Source: Spirochaetia bacterium (GTDB lineage Bacteria; Spirochaetota; Spirochaetia; DAHUYW01). From it: a stretch of 42,164 nt of DNA. The notes below the pieces were generated by a model. That model was given only the letters and a program-made list of their open reading frames with translations. It made no database searches and was not told where the DNA came from. Below are positions 1 to 7,382 of this stretch, in pieces. Each line of letters begins with the position of its first letter. Position 1 is the stretch's first letter. The translations under genes and the position numbers were made by a program. The DNA is taken from NCBI GenBank assembly GCA_030041455.1, contig JASHNV010000078.1, positions 1 to 42,164 on the forward strand, given 5' to 3'.

Positions 1-135
1 CGCGGCGAGGGCCTCGGCCTCCCGCTTGATGCGCTTCGCGCCTTCGGAGGTGAGCGGACGGCTCTCGTCGTCGCCCGCCCAGTCTTCCTTCTCCACCGCC
101 TCGCCGTGGCGAAGGAAATAGAGCTCAAAGGCCAT
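1..135 (-). CDS. SixA-like phosphohistidine phosphatase, N-terminal part
   Basis: The first 45 codons of a histidine-phosphatase-superfamily protein; the rest lies beyond the left edge. It opens MAFELYFLRHGEA, the RHG phosphohistidine-forming motif at residues 9-11 placed right at the N-terminus, and RPLTSEG follows at about residue 26. That short spacing and the RPLT..G signature are typical of SixA, which dephosphorylates phosphohistidine on signalling or PTS proteins. An AAAGGAG ribosome site precedes the ATG. It is transcribed in the same direction as the acyltransferase genes to its right, 54 bp downstream of the PlsC-like gene, so it may be the last gene of that operon. Substrate cannot be judged from this part. 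Confidence 0.85.
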   Translation of the reverse strand, partial: MAFELYFLRHGEAVEKEDWAGDDESRPLTSEGAKRIKREAEALAA

Positions 136-189
136 GTGCTTTCCGCTCCTTTCGGCCGGAATAAGGGTATGCCCTGCGAAATCCGGGTG

Positions 190-1410
190 TCAACGCGCGG
201 AGGCGAAGCTCCGCTCGCTTCTCGCCTGAAGGCACGCGATCGCCTGCTCCCACTTGTAGGACGACGAGCGGGGATCGGTGAAATCGAGCCGATAGAGCAC
301 GCCGTCGCAGTAGAGCTCGAGCTTCTCCCGGTTCTGAATGTTGACGCCCTCGATCCGATCGAGGGGAAAGGACAGGGTGGGGCTCCCCGGGCGGCGAAAC
401 TCGACGGCGGAACGGAGGAGAACCGCCTCCCCTCGCGCGCGTCTCGTGAGCGGCCGCGCGCGAAAGCCCTCCCAAAGCACCGCGGAGCTTTCCGAGAAGA
501 GCGGATCCCGGTCGAGGCCTTCGCGCTCGATCTTCCGGGAAAGCGCGGAGAGCTGCCAGGCGTTCCAATCGCCGAGATGGTCGAAGCGAGCGGGGCCGGA
601 CTCCGGGCGCAGAAAGCCGGTCTCGTCGACGCGGACGGCGTAGCCGCACGCCGCGCAGCGCAAGCGGTCGTGGGAGGACACCAGGGCGGAGAACGCCTCG
701 CAGCGCGCGCAGACGAACAGGAGCCGCTCGAGAAACTCGGCGGGCCTGCGGGCGGGGAAGGGTCGCATGCGGAGGCGCTGCTCGGCGAGCTCGTCGTAGG
801 CGAGACTCTCGTCGAGGAGGCGCCGCACCTCGCCCACGTCGAGGGACGCAAGCCGCTCGGCGGTGAACAGCAGGTCGTACTCGACACGGACTCCGCCCCG
901 CCGGGCGAACCTGGCCCATCGGGGCTTCGCGAGGTAGCCGCCCTTGACGAGCGCTCGGACCACCGGAAGCCTGGCCTTTTTCAGGAGCTTCGAGACCCCC
1001 GGCTCGGCGCCGATCGTCCGGCCGTCGTGGGTTCGGGCCCCTTCGGGGAAGATGCCGACCACTCCCGAAGCGCGGATTACCCGCAGGAGCTGGCCGACCG
1101 CGTCGAGGTCGTTCATCCGCTTGGTCTTCGGGATCGCGCCGAGCAGACGCATGAGCGCGCCTAGGAAAAGCGACCTGAACAGATTGTCCGACGCGACGAA
1201 CTGCACGGGATGGGGCACGAAGGCGTTGATCCAGAAGGGATCCCAGAAGTTCGTGTGATTCGCGACCACGATGTAGGGAGGCCGCAGGCCGCTCAACCCG
1301 GCTCGGTCGACCGCCGTCAGGCGATGGCGCGCCTTGATGAGCCTGAGGAGCCCATGCCGGCCGAGAAAGACGGCCACCGGGCTCGGCCGCGGGGTCTTCG
1401 AGCGCCTCAT
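190..1410 (-). CDS. PlsC-family acyltransferase with zinc ribbon and C-terminal extension
   Basis: A 406-residue membrane-associated acyltransferase of the lysophosphatidate acyltransferase (PlsC) family, expected to move an acyl chain from acyl-ACP or acyl-CoA onto a lyso-lipid. The catalytic HX4D motif is visible as NHTNFWD (H52, D57) and the acceptor-binding motif as FPEGAR (121-126). The protein is much longer than plain PlsC (about 240). Residues 234-255 contain two CxxC pairs (C234/C237 and C252/C255), a likely zinc ribbon, followed by about 150 residues without an obvious family, rich in beta-strand-like segments. The ATG overlaps the stop of the upstream FeeM-like gene (ATGA), implying coupled translation. 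An N-acyltransferase followed by an O-acyltransferase is the logic of ornithine-lipid synthesis (OlsB then OlsA). By analogy, I infer this enzyme completes a two-chain amino-acid lipid. Confidence 0.85.
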   Translation of the reverse strand: MRRSKTPRPSPVAVFLGRHGLLRLIKARHRLTAVDRAGLSGLRPPYIVVANHTNFWDPFWINAFVPHPVQFVASDNLFRSLFLGALMRLLGAIPKTKRMNDLDAVGQLLRVIRASGVVGIFPEGARTHDGRTIGAEPGVSKLLKKARLPVVRALVKGGYLAKPRWARFARRGGVRVEYDLLFTAERLASLDVGEVRRLLDESLAYDELAEQRLRMRPFPARRPAEFLERLLFVCARCEAFSALVSSHDRLRCAACGYAVRVDETGFLRPESGPARFDHLGDWNAWQLSALSRKIEREGLDRDPLFSESSAVLWEGFRARPLTRRARGEAVLLRSAVEFRRPGSPTLSFPLDRIEGVNIQNREKLELYCDGVLYRLDFTDPRSSSYKWEQAIACLQARSERSFASAR

Positions 1411-2147
1411 GCGGACGCCCCCCCTCGTTCGAGCTCGAGGACGCTCGCGTAGATCGACTTGATGAAGCCGGGAACCCGAGGGTTGTGCGTCACCGACGGC
1501 AGGAAGAGGTAGCCCACGCGCGAGGGCATGTTGTTGAGGCTCGCGTCGCTGAAGGCGTAGCCGAGCGAGTAGTCGAAGCCGAGCCCGACGCGCCAGCTGA
1601 TGTCCTCGGGAGAGTCCCGCGAGACCTGCCAGAGATGCTCCTTTCCGAGAAGCCGGGCGATCAGGCTCGCCGCGGAGAGCAGCCCGAGCACGAAGCGCCG
1701 TCCTCGGACGGAACCGTCGACCACGAGCTTCGCGATCTCGAGGACGTTCGGATCGCGAAAATGGCGGTGATTCACCACGACGTTCTTCTCGAGCTCCATC
1801 GCCATGCCGGGGAAGCGGTCGGTGATCGTGTTGAGCGTCACGGTCGCGACGAGGCGTTTGCGGCGAAAGAGGCCGAGAATGATCGAGTCGAAGTCGCGGG
1901 CGAGACGCATCGCCTCCCGGCCGGTTTTCGACGCGTCGAGAAAACCGCTTTCGACGAATCCCGCGTACCGGAGGTCGACGACTTGCTCGTACTCCGCGGT
2001 TCCCGGGCTCACTCGGCGTATTCCATGCTTGAGCCACGGAAAGAGCCTCCCCAGATGGGGCTTCCAGTCCCGCTCGGTTATCGTCGCCCACTCAAGCGGA
2101 CGGCGCCTCCTGTTCCTCTTCATGCGGGGAATGTGGGGCTCGCGCAT
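1407..2147 (-). CDS. FeeM/OlsB-like N-acyltransferase (GNAT fold)
   Basis: About 246 residues resembling N-acyl amino acid synthases (FeeM type, an N-acyltransferase form of the GNAT fold). Support is the sequence DLRYAGFVESGFLD followed by DFDSIILGLFRRKRLVATVTL, the strand pattern of FeeM/OlsB proteins in which acyl-ACP is the donor and an amino acid the acceptor, then a long segment with LEIAKLVVDGSVRG. The start is uncertain: ATG at 2147 and ATG at 2120 are in frame, neither has a clear ribosome site, and the frame stays open to 2315, so a longer form beginning at a TTG is possible. The gene overlaps the PlsC-like gene by four bases. The acceptor amino acid cannot be told from sequence. 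Confidence 0.72.
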   Translation of the reverse strand: MREPHIPRMKRNRRRRPLEWATITERDWKPHLGRLFPWLKHGIRRVSPGTAEYEQVVDLRYAGFVESGFLDASKTGREAMRLARDFDSIILGLFRRKRLVATVTLNTITDRFPGMAMELEKNVVVNHRHFRDPNVLEIAKLVVDGSVRGRRFVLGLLSAASLIARLLGKEHLWQVSRDSPEDISWRVGLGFDYSLGYAFSDASLNNMPSRVGYLFLPSVTHNPRVPGFIKSIYASVLELERGGASA

Positions 2148-2264
2148 GACGATTCGGAGAAAATCGCGTGAGAAAGCGAATAGAACGGCGGACGTATCCG
2201 AGCCGACCGCCCGTTCGACCTCCTCGAAGCCGAGCGGCGTCCCGATGGACGGTCGCCGCTCGAG

Positions 2265-2295
2265 TTGACGCCGGGCCCTCAAGCGGAGGTATACT
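2265..2295 (+). promoter_or_regulatory. Promoter for the 38-residue membrane protein
   Basis: TTGACG (2265-2270) and TATACT (2290-2295) are separated by 19 bp, slightly long for a vegetative promoter. The -10 lies in a near-palindromic GGAGGTATACTCC, so the opposite strand reads TATACC and may serve the divergent FeeM-like gene. Confidence 0.5.
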
Positions 2296-2336
2296 CCTCC
2301 GCGGGGCCGGGGCATCCGGGCTCCGGGTGGAGGGTC

Positions 2337-2453
2337 ATGAATCTCGTCGGCAGGATCACGGGCTTTTTCGCCGAATACTGGATCGTCATCGCGGTCGTCG
2401 CGTTGATCTCAGGATGCATCGTCTTCGGCGTCGTGGAGTTCCCTCCGCAGTGA
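2337..2453 (+). CDS. Small single-span membrane protein (38 aa)
   Basis: A 38-residue protein starting MNLVGRITGFF with one hydrophobic helix (roughly residues 13-33, YWIVIAVVALISGCIVFGVV) and a short C-terminal VEFPPQ. The ATG at 2337 is chosen because GGAGGG lies just upstream; the frame is open a little further but reads as low-complexity GPG sequence. A promoter-like pair sits about 45 bp upstream. No family is recognised. It stands alone between the divergent acyltransferase pair and the convergent GNAT gene. It may be an inner-membrane micro-protein; no function can be assigned. Confidence 0.6.
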   Translation: MNLVGRITGFFAEYWIVIAVVALISGCIVFGVVEFPPQ

Positions 2454-2497
2454 ACTCTCCCGAGCCCGCGCGCTCGATCTTCGCGGGGAGGGCCTCC

Positions 2498-2980
2498 TCA
2501 CGAACCGATAACCTTGACCATCAAGATCTCGGTGTCTCCTTCGGCGAACATGTTCTCGATCGCTCCGACGGGACGGTAGCCGTTCTTCCGGTAGAAGCTC
2601 CGCGCCCTCCGATTGGCGCCCCCGACGAGCAGGAACAGCTTCGCGGGGAAGGGGTAGCCGAAGCCTTTCGCCATGAGGCGCTCGGCCTCGGAGAGAAGCC
2701 GGGATCCGTATCCCATGCCGCGGTGGCCCGATTCGACGACGAGGAGATTCAAGTAGGGAAAGACGAGGAACGAGCCCTCCTCGACGACCTTGAAGAAACC
2801 GAGGATCGCGCCGTCGGGGAGCCTGCCGAGATAGACCTCCCGGTTCCGAATGCCTTCACGGAGAATCCGCTTCGCGGTCTCCCTCGTGAAATATCGCTCG
2901 CCGAGGATCGAGTCCATGAGGATGTCGACGCACCGGGTCAAGTCCCCGGACGCGGCGAGCGCTATCTTGAGCCTCTCCAC
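2498..2980 (-). CDS. GNAT-family N-acetyltransferase
   Basis: A 160-residue GNAT acetyltransferase, using acetyl-CoA to acetylate an amine on an unknown substrate. The acetyl-CoA pyrophosphate loop is seen as GHRGMGYGSRLL (around residues 85-96), preceded by the hydrophobic strand FPYLNLLVV and followed by ANRRARSFYRKNGYRPVG, the usual C-terminal alpha4-beta6 region with the conserved FYRKNGY. The start is a GTG at 2980 with AGGAG seven bases upstream; no ATG fits better. The gene is convergent with the small membrane protein and separate from its other neighbours. Confidence 0.88.
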   Translation of the reverse strand: MERLKIALAASGDLTRCVDILMDSILGERYFTRETAKRILREGIRNREVYLGRLPDGAILGFFKVVEEGSFLVFPYLNLLVVESGHRGMGYGSRLLSEAERLMAKGFGYPFPAKLFLLVGGANRRARSFYRKNGYRPVGAIENMFAEGDTEILMVKVIGS

Positions 2981-3303
2981 TTCTCACTCCTCGGCGCTGT
3001 CGCGCGGCTCCCGCGCGAGCTCGTCACGAGAGCGCGCCCGGAGGAGAGCATACCGAAGTACCCGCCCGATTGCAACGAATCCGCCGCCCCGGCAGAGCAC
3101 GGGCTAGGAGCGCCGGGGTCGAGATCGAGGCGCGGAGAAAGGGCGGAGCCGTGCGTGCTCCGAGGCCAGCCGCTCGGCCCCGGCTATCGCTCGGCGGAGA
3201 AAAGCCCCGGCAAAATCGCCGGAGCGCGGAAGAGCTCTCCTGCGGAGATCCTAGGACGTCAATGGCGCTCCACGACGAACCGATCCGCCGGCTCGTTTAC
3301 CAT
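2981..3303. other. Intergenic region without recognisable gene
   Basis: About 320 bp of GC-rich sequence between the GNAT start and the next promoter. I see no open frame with coding-like composition, no RNA motif and no convincing terminator. Confidence 0.5.
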
Positions 3304-3332
3304 TTGCGTCGGGCGGCGGTCTGGGTTAGAAT
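3304..3332 (+). promoter_or_regulatory. Promoter of small BLIP/SmpA-like gene 1
   Basis: TTGCGT (3304-3309), 17 bp, TAGAAT (3327-3332). The same -10 hexamer and the same spacing to a TTGC-type -35 occur upstream of the paralogous gene at 10577, so the two are probably expressed alike. Confidence 0.65.
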
Positions 3333-3379
3333 AGAACGACGACCGGCGGATCGCGCCAGACAAGGTGAGGGTTCAGTCG

Positions 3380-3592
3380 ATGGCAGAGACAGCGGCATCT
3401 CTCTTGAGCAGCGGAGTGCTTCAACCAGGCATGACGGCCGAGGAGCTCGTGAAGTTGATTGGTCCGCCCTTGCGCACGAGCCCTTCGACGAGCGACGAGA
3501 AGGGAAGCGAGCAGTACGTCTACTCCGACGACAAGGGTTGGTTTATTTTCGTGTATGTCACCGACGGCAAGGTGACCTCGATCAACCATTGA
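3380..3592 (+). CDS. Small SmpA/OmlA-like domain protein, paralogue 1
   Basis: A 70-residue soluble protein. ATG at 3380 is preferred over an upstream GTG at 3365 because GGTGAGG precedes it. The sequence has the signature of the SmpA/OmlA (BLIP-like) fold: a helix with GMTAEELVKLIGPPLR, then a hydrophobic hairpin ending FIFVYVTDGKVTSINH. Known members of this fold are periplasmic or lipoprotein domains, but this copy has no signal peptide and the whole protein is just the domain. It is clearly related to the 81-residue protein at 10577 (EKLLALIGEPLK ... WFVYIYVEKGKVTAVHY). Role unknown; the fold usually mediates protein-protein contact. Confidence 0.8.
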   Translation: MAETAASLLSSGVLQPGMTAEELVKLIGPPLRTSPSTSDEKGSEQYVYSDDKGWFIFVYVTDGKVTSINH

Positions 3593-3724
3593 GTCGGCGG
3601 TTCGGCGCGTCCTCGAACGGGGGCTCGCCGTTCCGGACGCCCGCCTACCGGGTCATCGGCTCCTGCGGGCACGGCCTGCGCGCTCCCGTTCGCGCCCTAT
3701 CGTGCCCGAGCGCGCACGGCGGTT

Positions 3725-4483
3725 TCAGCCGGCCCTCGTAATGCTCACGCCCTTCCGTAGAAAGCCCTCGAGGACGGAGTCCTCGACGTCGGCCTCGACC
3801 ACGACTCCGTCCAGCCCCTCGATCGGCACGACGAGGTAGGGAGACGCGGCGTTCAGCTTGTCGCGCGAGGCGAGAACGACCGTCTCCGCGGAGCGCTCGC
3901 TGAACGCCCGCTTGACGTAGGCCTCTTCCAGATCGCCGGTCGTCACGCCGAGCTCCGGATGAAGGCCGGTCGCTCCCATGAAGAACAGGTCCGCGCGCAG
4001 GCGCGCGACGGCCTCGATCGTCATCGTCCCGACGCTCACGAGGGAGTGTTTGAACAATTTCCCGCCGATGAGGATCACCTCGATCCCTTCGTGGTCGACG
4101 AGCTCGACGGCGATGCTCGGGCTGTGCGTGATGATCGTGGCGCGGAGATCGGCGGGCAGATGCCGGACCAGGTGAGCGTTGGTGGTTCCGCCGTCGATCA
4201 TGACGATCTGACCGGGGCGCACCATCCCAGCGCCGGCCCTGCCGAGCCGGGCCTTCGCGCCCGTCGCGACGTGTTCCCTCGCGGCGAAGCTCTGGAGCGC
4301 CGCGGAGACGGGAAGAGCGCCTCCGTGAACCCGCTGCAGGAGCCCTTCGGCGGCGAGCTCGCGAAGGTCGCGCCGCACGGTGTCCTCGGAGATGTTCCAC
4401 TCGCGGCTCAGCTCCTTCGCGACGACCTGCCCGTCGCGCTTGAGCATGCCGAGGATACGTTGTTTGCGCTGCTTTGTGAGCAC
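3725..4483 (-). CDS. DeoR/GlpR-family transcriptional regulator
   Basis: A 252-residue repressor. The N-terminus (LTKQRKQRILGMLKRDG, then ISEDTVRRDLRELAAEGLLQRVHGGA) is the DeoR winged helix-turn-helix, and the rest is the sugar-phosphate-sensing domain, with IDGGTTNAHLVRHL as the phosphate-binding loop. The GTG at 4483 is chosen because the family begins at exactly this residue and GGAAGAGGAGG lies just upstream; the frame is open to 4699. An extended -10 (TGCTATAAT on the minus strand, 4666-4658) would give a leader of about 170 nt. The gene is divergent from the DUF4406 gene, and a tandem array of 10-bp motifs between them is a probable operator, so it likely controls itself and that gene. 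The effector is probably a phosphorylated sugar or nucleoside derivative. Confidence 0.92.
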   Translation of the reverse strand: MLTKQRKQRILGMLKRDGQVVAKELSREWNISEDTVRRDLRELAAEGLLQRVHGGALPVSAALQSFAAREHVATGAKARLGRAGAGMVRPGQIVMIDGGTTNAHLVRHLPADLRATIITHSPSIAVELVDHEGIEVILIGGKLFKHSLVSVGTMTIEAVARLRADLFFMGATGLHPELGVTTGDLEEAYVKRAFSERSAETVVLASRDKLNAASPYLVVPIEGLDGVVVEADVEDSVLEGFLRKGVSITRAG

Positions 4484-4643
4484 GGTGCCTCCTCTTCCGA
4501 CCCGTCCCGAGGGAGACGGTTCGCGGCCCTCCGGTCCGAGAATTCTTTGACGAGAGCGTCTCCCGCGTCCCGAGCCGGCGCGCCAGGTTCCCGGCCGGAG
4601 GCGGCATGACGCTTTCCGGTTCATGGCCGATTCCGTAGAATCA

Positions 4644-4689
4644 CACGATATTACGTAATTATAGCATGAAATTGCATGATTTTGCTTGA
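4644..4689. promoter_or_regulatory. Tandem 10-bp operator array, probable DeoR binding site
   Basis: Four to five degenerate copies in exact 10-bp phase: CACGATATTA, CGTAATTATA, GCATGAAATT, GCATGATTTT, then GCTTGAC. The block is AT-rich in otherwise GC-rich DNA. It covers the minus-strand TGCTATAAT (4666-4658) of the deoR-type gene and touches the TTGACC -35 (4686) of the divergent gene. Helically phased repeats between a DeoR regulator and its divergent neighbour suit a repressor site serving both promoters. Confidence 0.65.
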
Positions 4690-4714
4690 CCCGGACCATC
4701 GCGGGCGCTATCCT
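4686..4714 (+). promoter_or_regulatory. Promoter of the DUF4406 gene
   Basis: TTGACC (4686-4691), 17 bp, TATCCT (4709-4714). Transcription should start near 4721, where an in-frame GTG lies; an ATG with GGAGG follows at 4739. Confidence 0.7.
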
Positions 4715-4738
4715 TGACCGGTGACGGAGGTCAGACCG

Positions 4739-5122
4739 ATGCCGCTTCCGATGCTCATCCTCGTCGCGGGACCGTACCGATCAGGAACCGGCGACGATCC
4801 CGAAAAGATCGAAGCCAACATGCTCAGGCTCGAGGCGACCGCGCTCCAGGTCTTCCGCGCGGGACACATCCCGTTGATCGGAGAATGGGTGGCGCTGCCG
4901 CTCATGCGACAGGCGGGATCGAGAGCCGTGGGCGACGCCGTTTGGAACGAGCTGCAGTACCCGACCGCCGCGCGCCTGATCATGCGGTGCGACGCGGTCC
5001 TCAGGATCGACGGCGCTTCGACGGGAGCCGACGAGGACGTGAGGCAGGCCCGACTGCGAGGAATCCCGGTGTACCGCCGGATCGAAGAGGTGCCCGAAGC
5101 CGACGCGAAGGGAGGCGGATAG
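4739..5122 (+). CDS. DUF4406 / nucleoside deoxyribosyltransferase-like protein
   Basis: A 127-residue protein of the DUF4406 family, structurally related to nucleoside 2-deoxyribosyltransferases. The N-terminal strand and glycine loop LILVAGPYRSG match the family start, and CDAVLRIDGASTGADEDVRQARLRGIPVYR is the conserved second half, with the nucleotide-handling aspartate/serine region. ATG 4739 is preferred because GGAGG lies eight bases upstream and homologues begin near this residue. A GTG at 4721 is in frame and coincides with the predicted transcription start, so a leaderless, six-residue-longer form is possible. The divergent DeoR regulator and shared operator suggest control by a sugar or nucleoside signal. 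The reaction is not established. Confidence 0.8.
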   Translation: MPLPMLILVAGPYRSGTGDDPEKIEANMLRLEATALQVFRAGHIPLIGEWVALPLMRQAGSRAVGDAVWNELQYPTAARLIMRCDAVLRIDGASTGADEDVRQARLRGIPVYRRIEEVPEADAKGGG

Positions 5123-5274
5123 CCGCGACCCGGGGCGAGCGCCCCTTGGGTCTCGTTCGCCGGATGCGTCCCGGCGTGCTCAGGGGCCCCTCCGCGATCG
5201 TCCGTCGCGCGCCGGATCGTCGGCCCGCGGCGTCGTAGGGCCGGCCCGCGAGCGCGCGGATCGCAGCGGACGGG

Positions 5275-5303
5275 CTGTCAAGGGGCTCGCTTCCTGCTAT
5301 CAT
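5275..5303 (+). promoter_or_regulatory. Promoter giving a leaderless DUF1801 transcript
   Basis: CTGTCA (5275-5280), 17 bp, TATCAT (5298-5303), followed after six bases by the GTG start codon at 5310. No ribosome-binding sequence lies between the -10 and the start. Confidence 0.6.
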
Positions 5304-5309
5304 CGACGC

Positions 5310-5714
5310 GTGAGGAACGAAGCGGGCTTCGACAGCCAAATCGAGCGGTACCTGGAGGGCAAGGCGCCCCACCTTCGAGACGTCGTGCAGGGGGCGATCA
5401 AGCTGATCGAAGGAGCGGTCCCGGGGGCGGAAAAGACCCTCAATCCGTGGCATATCCCGACCTACGAGCTCAACGGACCGCTCTTCTACCTCGACGTCTC
5501 CACGAAGCACGTCACGCTCGGCTTTCTCCGAGGAACCTCGGTTCCCGATCCCGACGGGCTCCTCGAGGGCACCGGGAAAAACCTCAGACACGTGAAGCTT
5601 CGGACGGTAGCGGACGTCGGCGCGAAAGGCCTCAGGCGGCTCGTCCAAGCGGCGGCCAAGGTCAACCGGGCGGGTCCGCCCGCGGACAGACCAGGGCGGA
5701 TCCCGTCTCCCTGA
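5310..5714 (+). CDS. DUF1801-domain protein
   Basis: A 134-residue cytoplasmic protein with a DUF1801 (YdhG/YjhX-like) domain: an N-terminal helical stretch (IERYLEGKAPHLRDVVQGAIKLIEGAVPG), the aromatic-rich core NPWHIPTYELNGPLFYLDVSTKHVTLGF, and the C-terminal KNLRHVKLRTVADVGAKGLRRLVQAA. It starts at GTG 5310, exactly where transcription is predicted to begin. The biochemical role of DUF1801 proteins is unknown. The gene stands alone between DUF4406 and the epimerase. Confidence 0.8.
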   Translation: MRNEAGFDSQIERYLEGKAPHLRDVVQGAIKLIEGAVPGAEKTLNPWHIPTYELNGPLFYLDVSTKHVTLGFLRGTSVPDPDGLLEGTGKNLRHVKLRTVADVGAKGLRRLVQAAAKVNRAGPPADRPGRIPSP

Positions 5715-5866
5715 GGGCCCCGTCCTACGTCGAAGGGCACCGCCCCGCGAGAGAGCTCGGGCAAGCGACCGAGGGCCGCGAGCGAAAAGGAGAGACTCCG
5801 GAGGCGGAGTCGAGCGCGGAGCGGGAACGCCGCCTGCGCCGTTTCCGGTTTGACGGAGAGGAACGC

Positions 5867-6712
5867 ATGAAAACGAAAAAAGTCGTCGTCACCGGCGGGA
5901 GCGGCAAGGCGGGGCGCGCGATCGTTCGCGAGCTCCTCGACTACGGCTACGCCGTTCTCAACGTCGATCTCCTCGCGCCCGCCGAGCGTCTCTGTCCGTT
6001 CCTGACGGTCGATCTCACGCGGCTCGGCGAGACCGTCGAGGCTCTGCGGGACTGCGAGGCGGTGGTCCACATGGCCGCCATCCCCGCCCCCGACCGCTAC
6101 ACGGAGGAGGTCACGTTCCGCGCGAACATGGCGAGCACCTTCAACGTCTTCGAAGCGGCGGGGATCCTCGGCCTCAAGCGGGTTGTCTGGGCGTCGAGCG
6201 AGACGACCCTCGGGCTTCCCTTCGAGCGGGAACAGCCGGCCTACGCGCCGATCGACGAGAGCCACCCCCTCTATCCGGAATCGAGCTACGCGCTCGCGAA
6301 GGTCCTTGGCGAGGAGATGGCGCGCCAGCTCAACCGGAGAACGGGGATCCCGTTCGTCGGGCTTCGCTTCTCGAATATCATGGAACCCCACGACTACGCG
6401 AGCTTCCCCTCCTTCTGGAAGGACGCGCGCTTGCGGAAATGGAATCTCTGGGGGTACGTCGACGCGCGCGACGTGGCTCAGTGCTGCCGCCTCGCCCTCG
6501 AGCGCGACGTCGCGGGCGCTCAGGCGCTCATCGTCGCCGCCGCGGATACGGTCATGGATCGGCCGAGCGCCGAGCTCATGCGCGAGGTCTTTCCGAAGGT
6601 GCCGCTCAAGCCGGATCTTGCGGAGTTCGGCACCCTGCTCTCGATCGAAGCGGCGCGCGAAACGCTCGGTTACTCGCCGAAGCACTCGTGGCGCTCGGAG
6701 CTCAAGAGATGA
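5867..6712 (+). CDS. NAD(P)-dependent epimerase/dehydratase (extended SDR)
   Basis: A 281-residue extended short-chain dehydrogenase. The Rossmann glycine motif TGGSGKAG is at the N-terminus, VDL occurs at the second strand, the catalytic tyrosine-lysine pair is SSYALAK, and WASSETTLG supplies the catalytic serine region. Such enzymes epimerise, reduce or dehydrate nucleotide sugars or uronates; the short C-terminal part suggests a uronate-dehydrogenase or sugar-lactone type substrate rather than a long nucleotide-sugar pocket. ATG 5867 is preferred for the GGAGAGG just upstream; the frame is open earlier but reads as noise. The stop overlaps the start of the YbhB-like gene (ATGA). Confidence 0.9.
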   Translation: MKTKKVVVTGGSGKAGRAIVRELLDYGYAVLNVDLLAPAERLCPFLTVDLTRLGETVEALRDCEAVVHMAAIPAPDRYTEEVTFRANMASTFNVFEAAGILGLKRVVWASSETTLGLPFEREQPAYAPIDESHPLYPESSYALAKVLGEEMARQLNRRTGIPFVGLRFSNIMEPHDYASFPSFWKDARLRKWNLWGYVDARDVAQCCRLALERDVAGAQALIVAAADTVMDRPSAELMREVFPKVPLKPDLAEFGTLLSIEAARETLGYSPKHSWRSELKR

Positions 6713-7329
6713 GGCGCGCGGCGCTCGCGGCGGGATGGCTCCTCCTGCTTTCCGCGACGGCATTCGCGGAGCCCGCGAGCTTCACGGTCGTCTCGCCCGC
6801 CGTCTCGGGTCCGATCGAGATCGGCTTCGACAGCGGGCTCGTGGGCTCGGGTCGCCTCGACGCCGCGTACGCGGCGAGAGACGACGGACCGTCGAACCCG
6901 AGATCCCTTCCCTTCTCGTGGCGGGATCTGCCCGCCGGCACCGAGGCGATCGCGCTCGTTCTCGACGATCCCGACGCGAGGCCGATCCTCGCCGCCCACG
7001 GCAGCACGGCGCCCGCCTTCCTCCACTGGATCGCGGCCGACATCGACCCGGCGGCCGGAGGCCTTCCGGCGAACGCATCGGCGGAGGACAGGTCGTTCGT
7101 CCAGGGAGTGAACGGAGCGGGGAGGATCGGTTACATGGGTCCCCAGCCGCCCGCCGACTTCCCGAGGAATCTCGGCCGGCGGCTCATTCACGTCTATCGT
7201 CTCACCGTGTACGCGCTCTCGGCGCCGAGCGGCCTCGCGAACGGCTTCAGCCTCGGCGAGCTCAAGGCCGCGATCGAGGGCAAGGTCCTCGGCGTGGGAC
7301 AGCTGCTCTTCAGCTACAGCAACGACTAG
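6709..7329 (+). CDS. Secreted YbhB/YbcL (PEBP/RKIP-like) protein
   Basis: A 206-residue exported phosphatidylethanolamine-binding-fold protein. Residues 1-20 form a Sec signal peptide (MRRAALAAGWLLLLSATAFA, then EPAS). The mature part has the family's LVLDDPDA motif and the following FLHWIAADID, plus NGAGRIGYMGPQPP, the bacterial equivalent of the GYxGPxPP ligand-pocket motif, and ends HVYRLTVYAL. Bacterial members are periplasmic or cytoplasmic proteins of unknown ligand. The start overlaps the epimerase stop by four bases, so the two genes are cotranscribed and coupled. Confidence 0.92.
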   Translation: MRRAALAAGWLLLLSATAFAEPASFTVVSPAVSGPIEIGFDSGLVGSGRLDAAYAARDDGPSNPRSLPFSWRDLPAGTEAIALVLDDPDARPILAAHGSTAPAFLHWIAADIDPAAGGLPANASAEDRSFVQGVNGAGRIGYMGPQPPADFPRNLGRRLIHVYRLTVYALSAPSGLANGFSLGELKAAIEGKVLGVGQLLFSYSND

Positions 7330-7382
7330 CGCCAAGGCGTTCGGAGGCGAGCGACGAAAGACCGGGATCGAGCAAGCAGGCC

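Noticed and set aside
5486-6763. A 425-codon minus-strand frame opposite the epimerase
   Set aside because: Shadow frame: the plus-strand epimerase has all SDR motifs.
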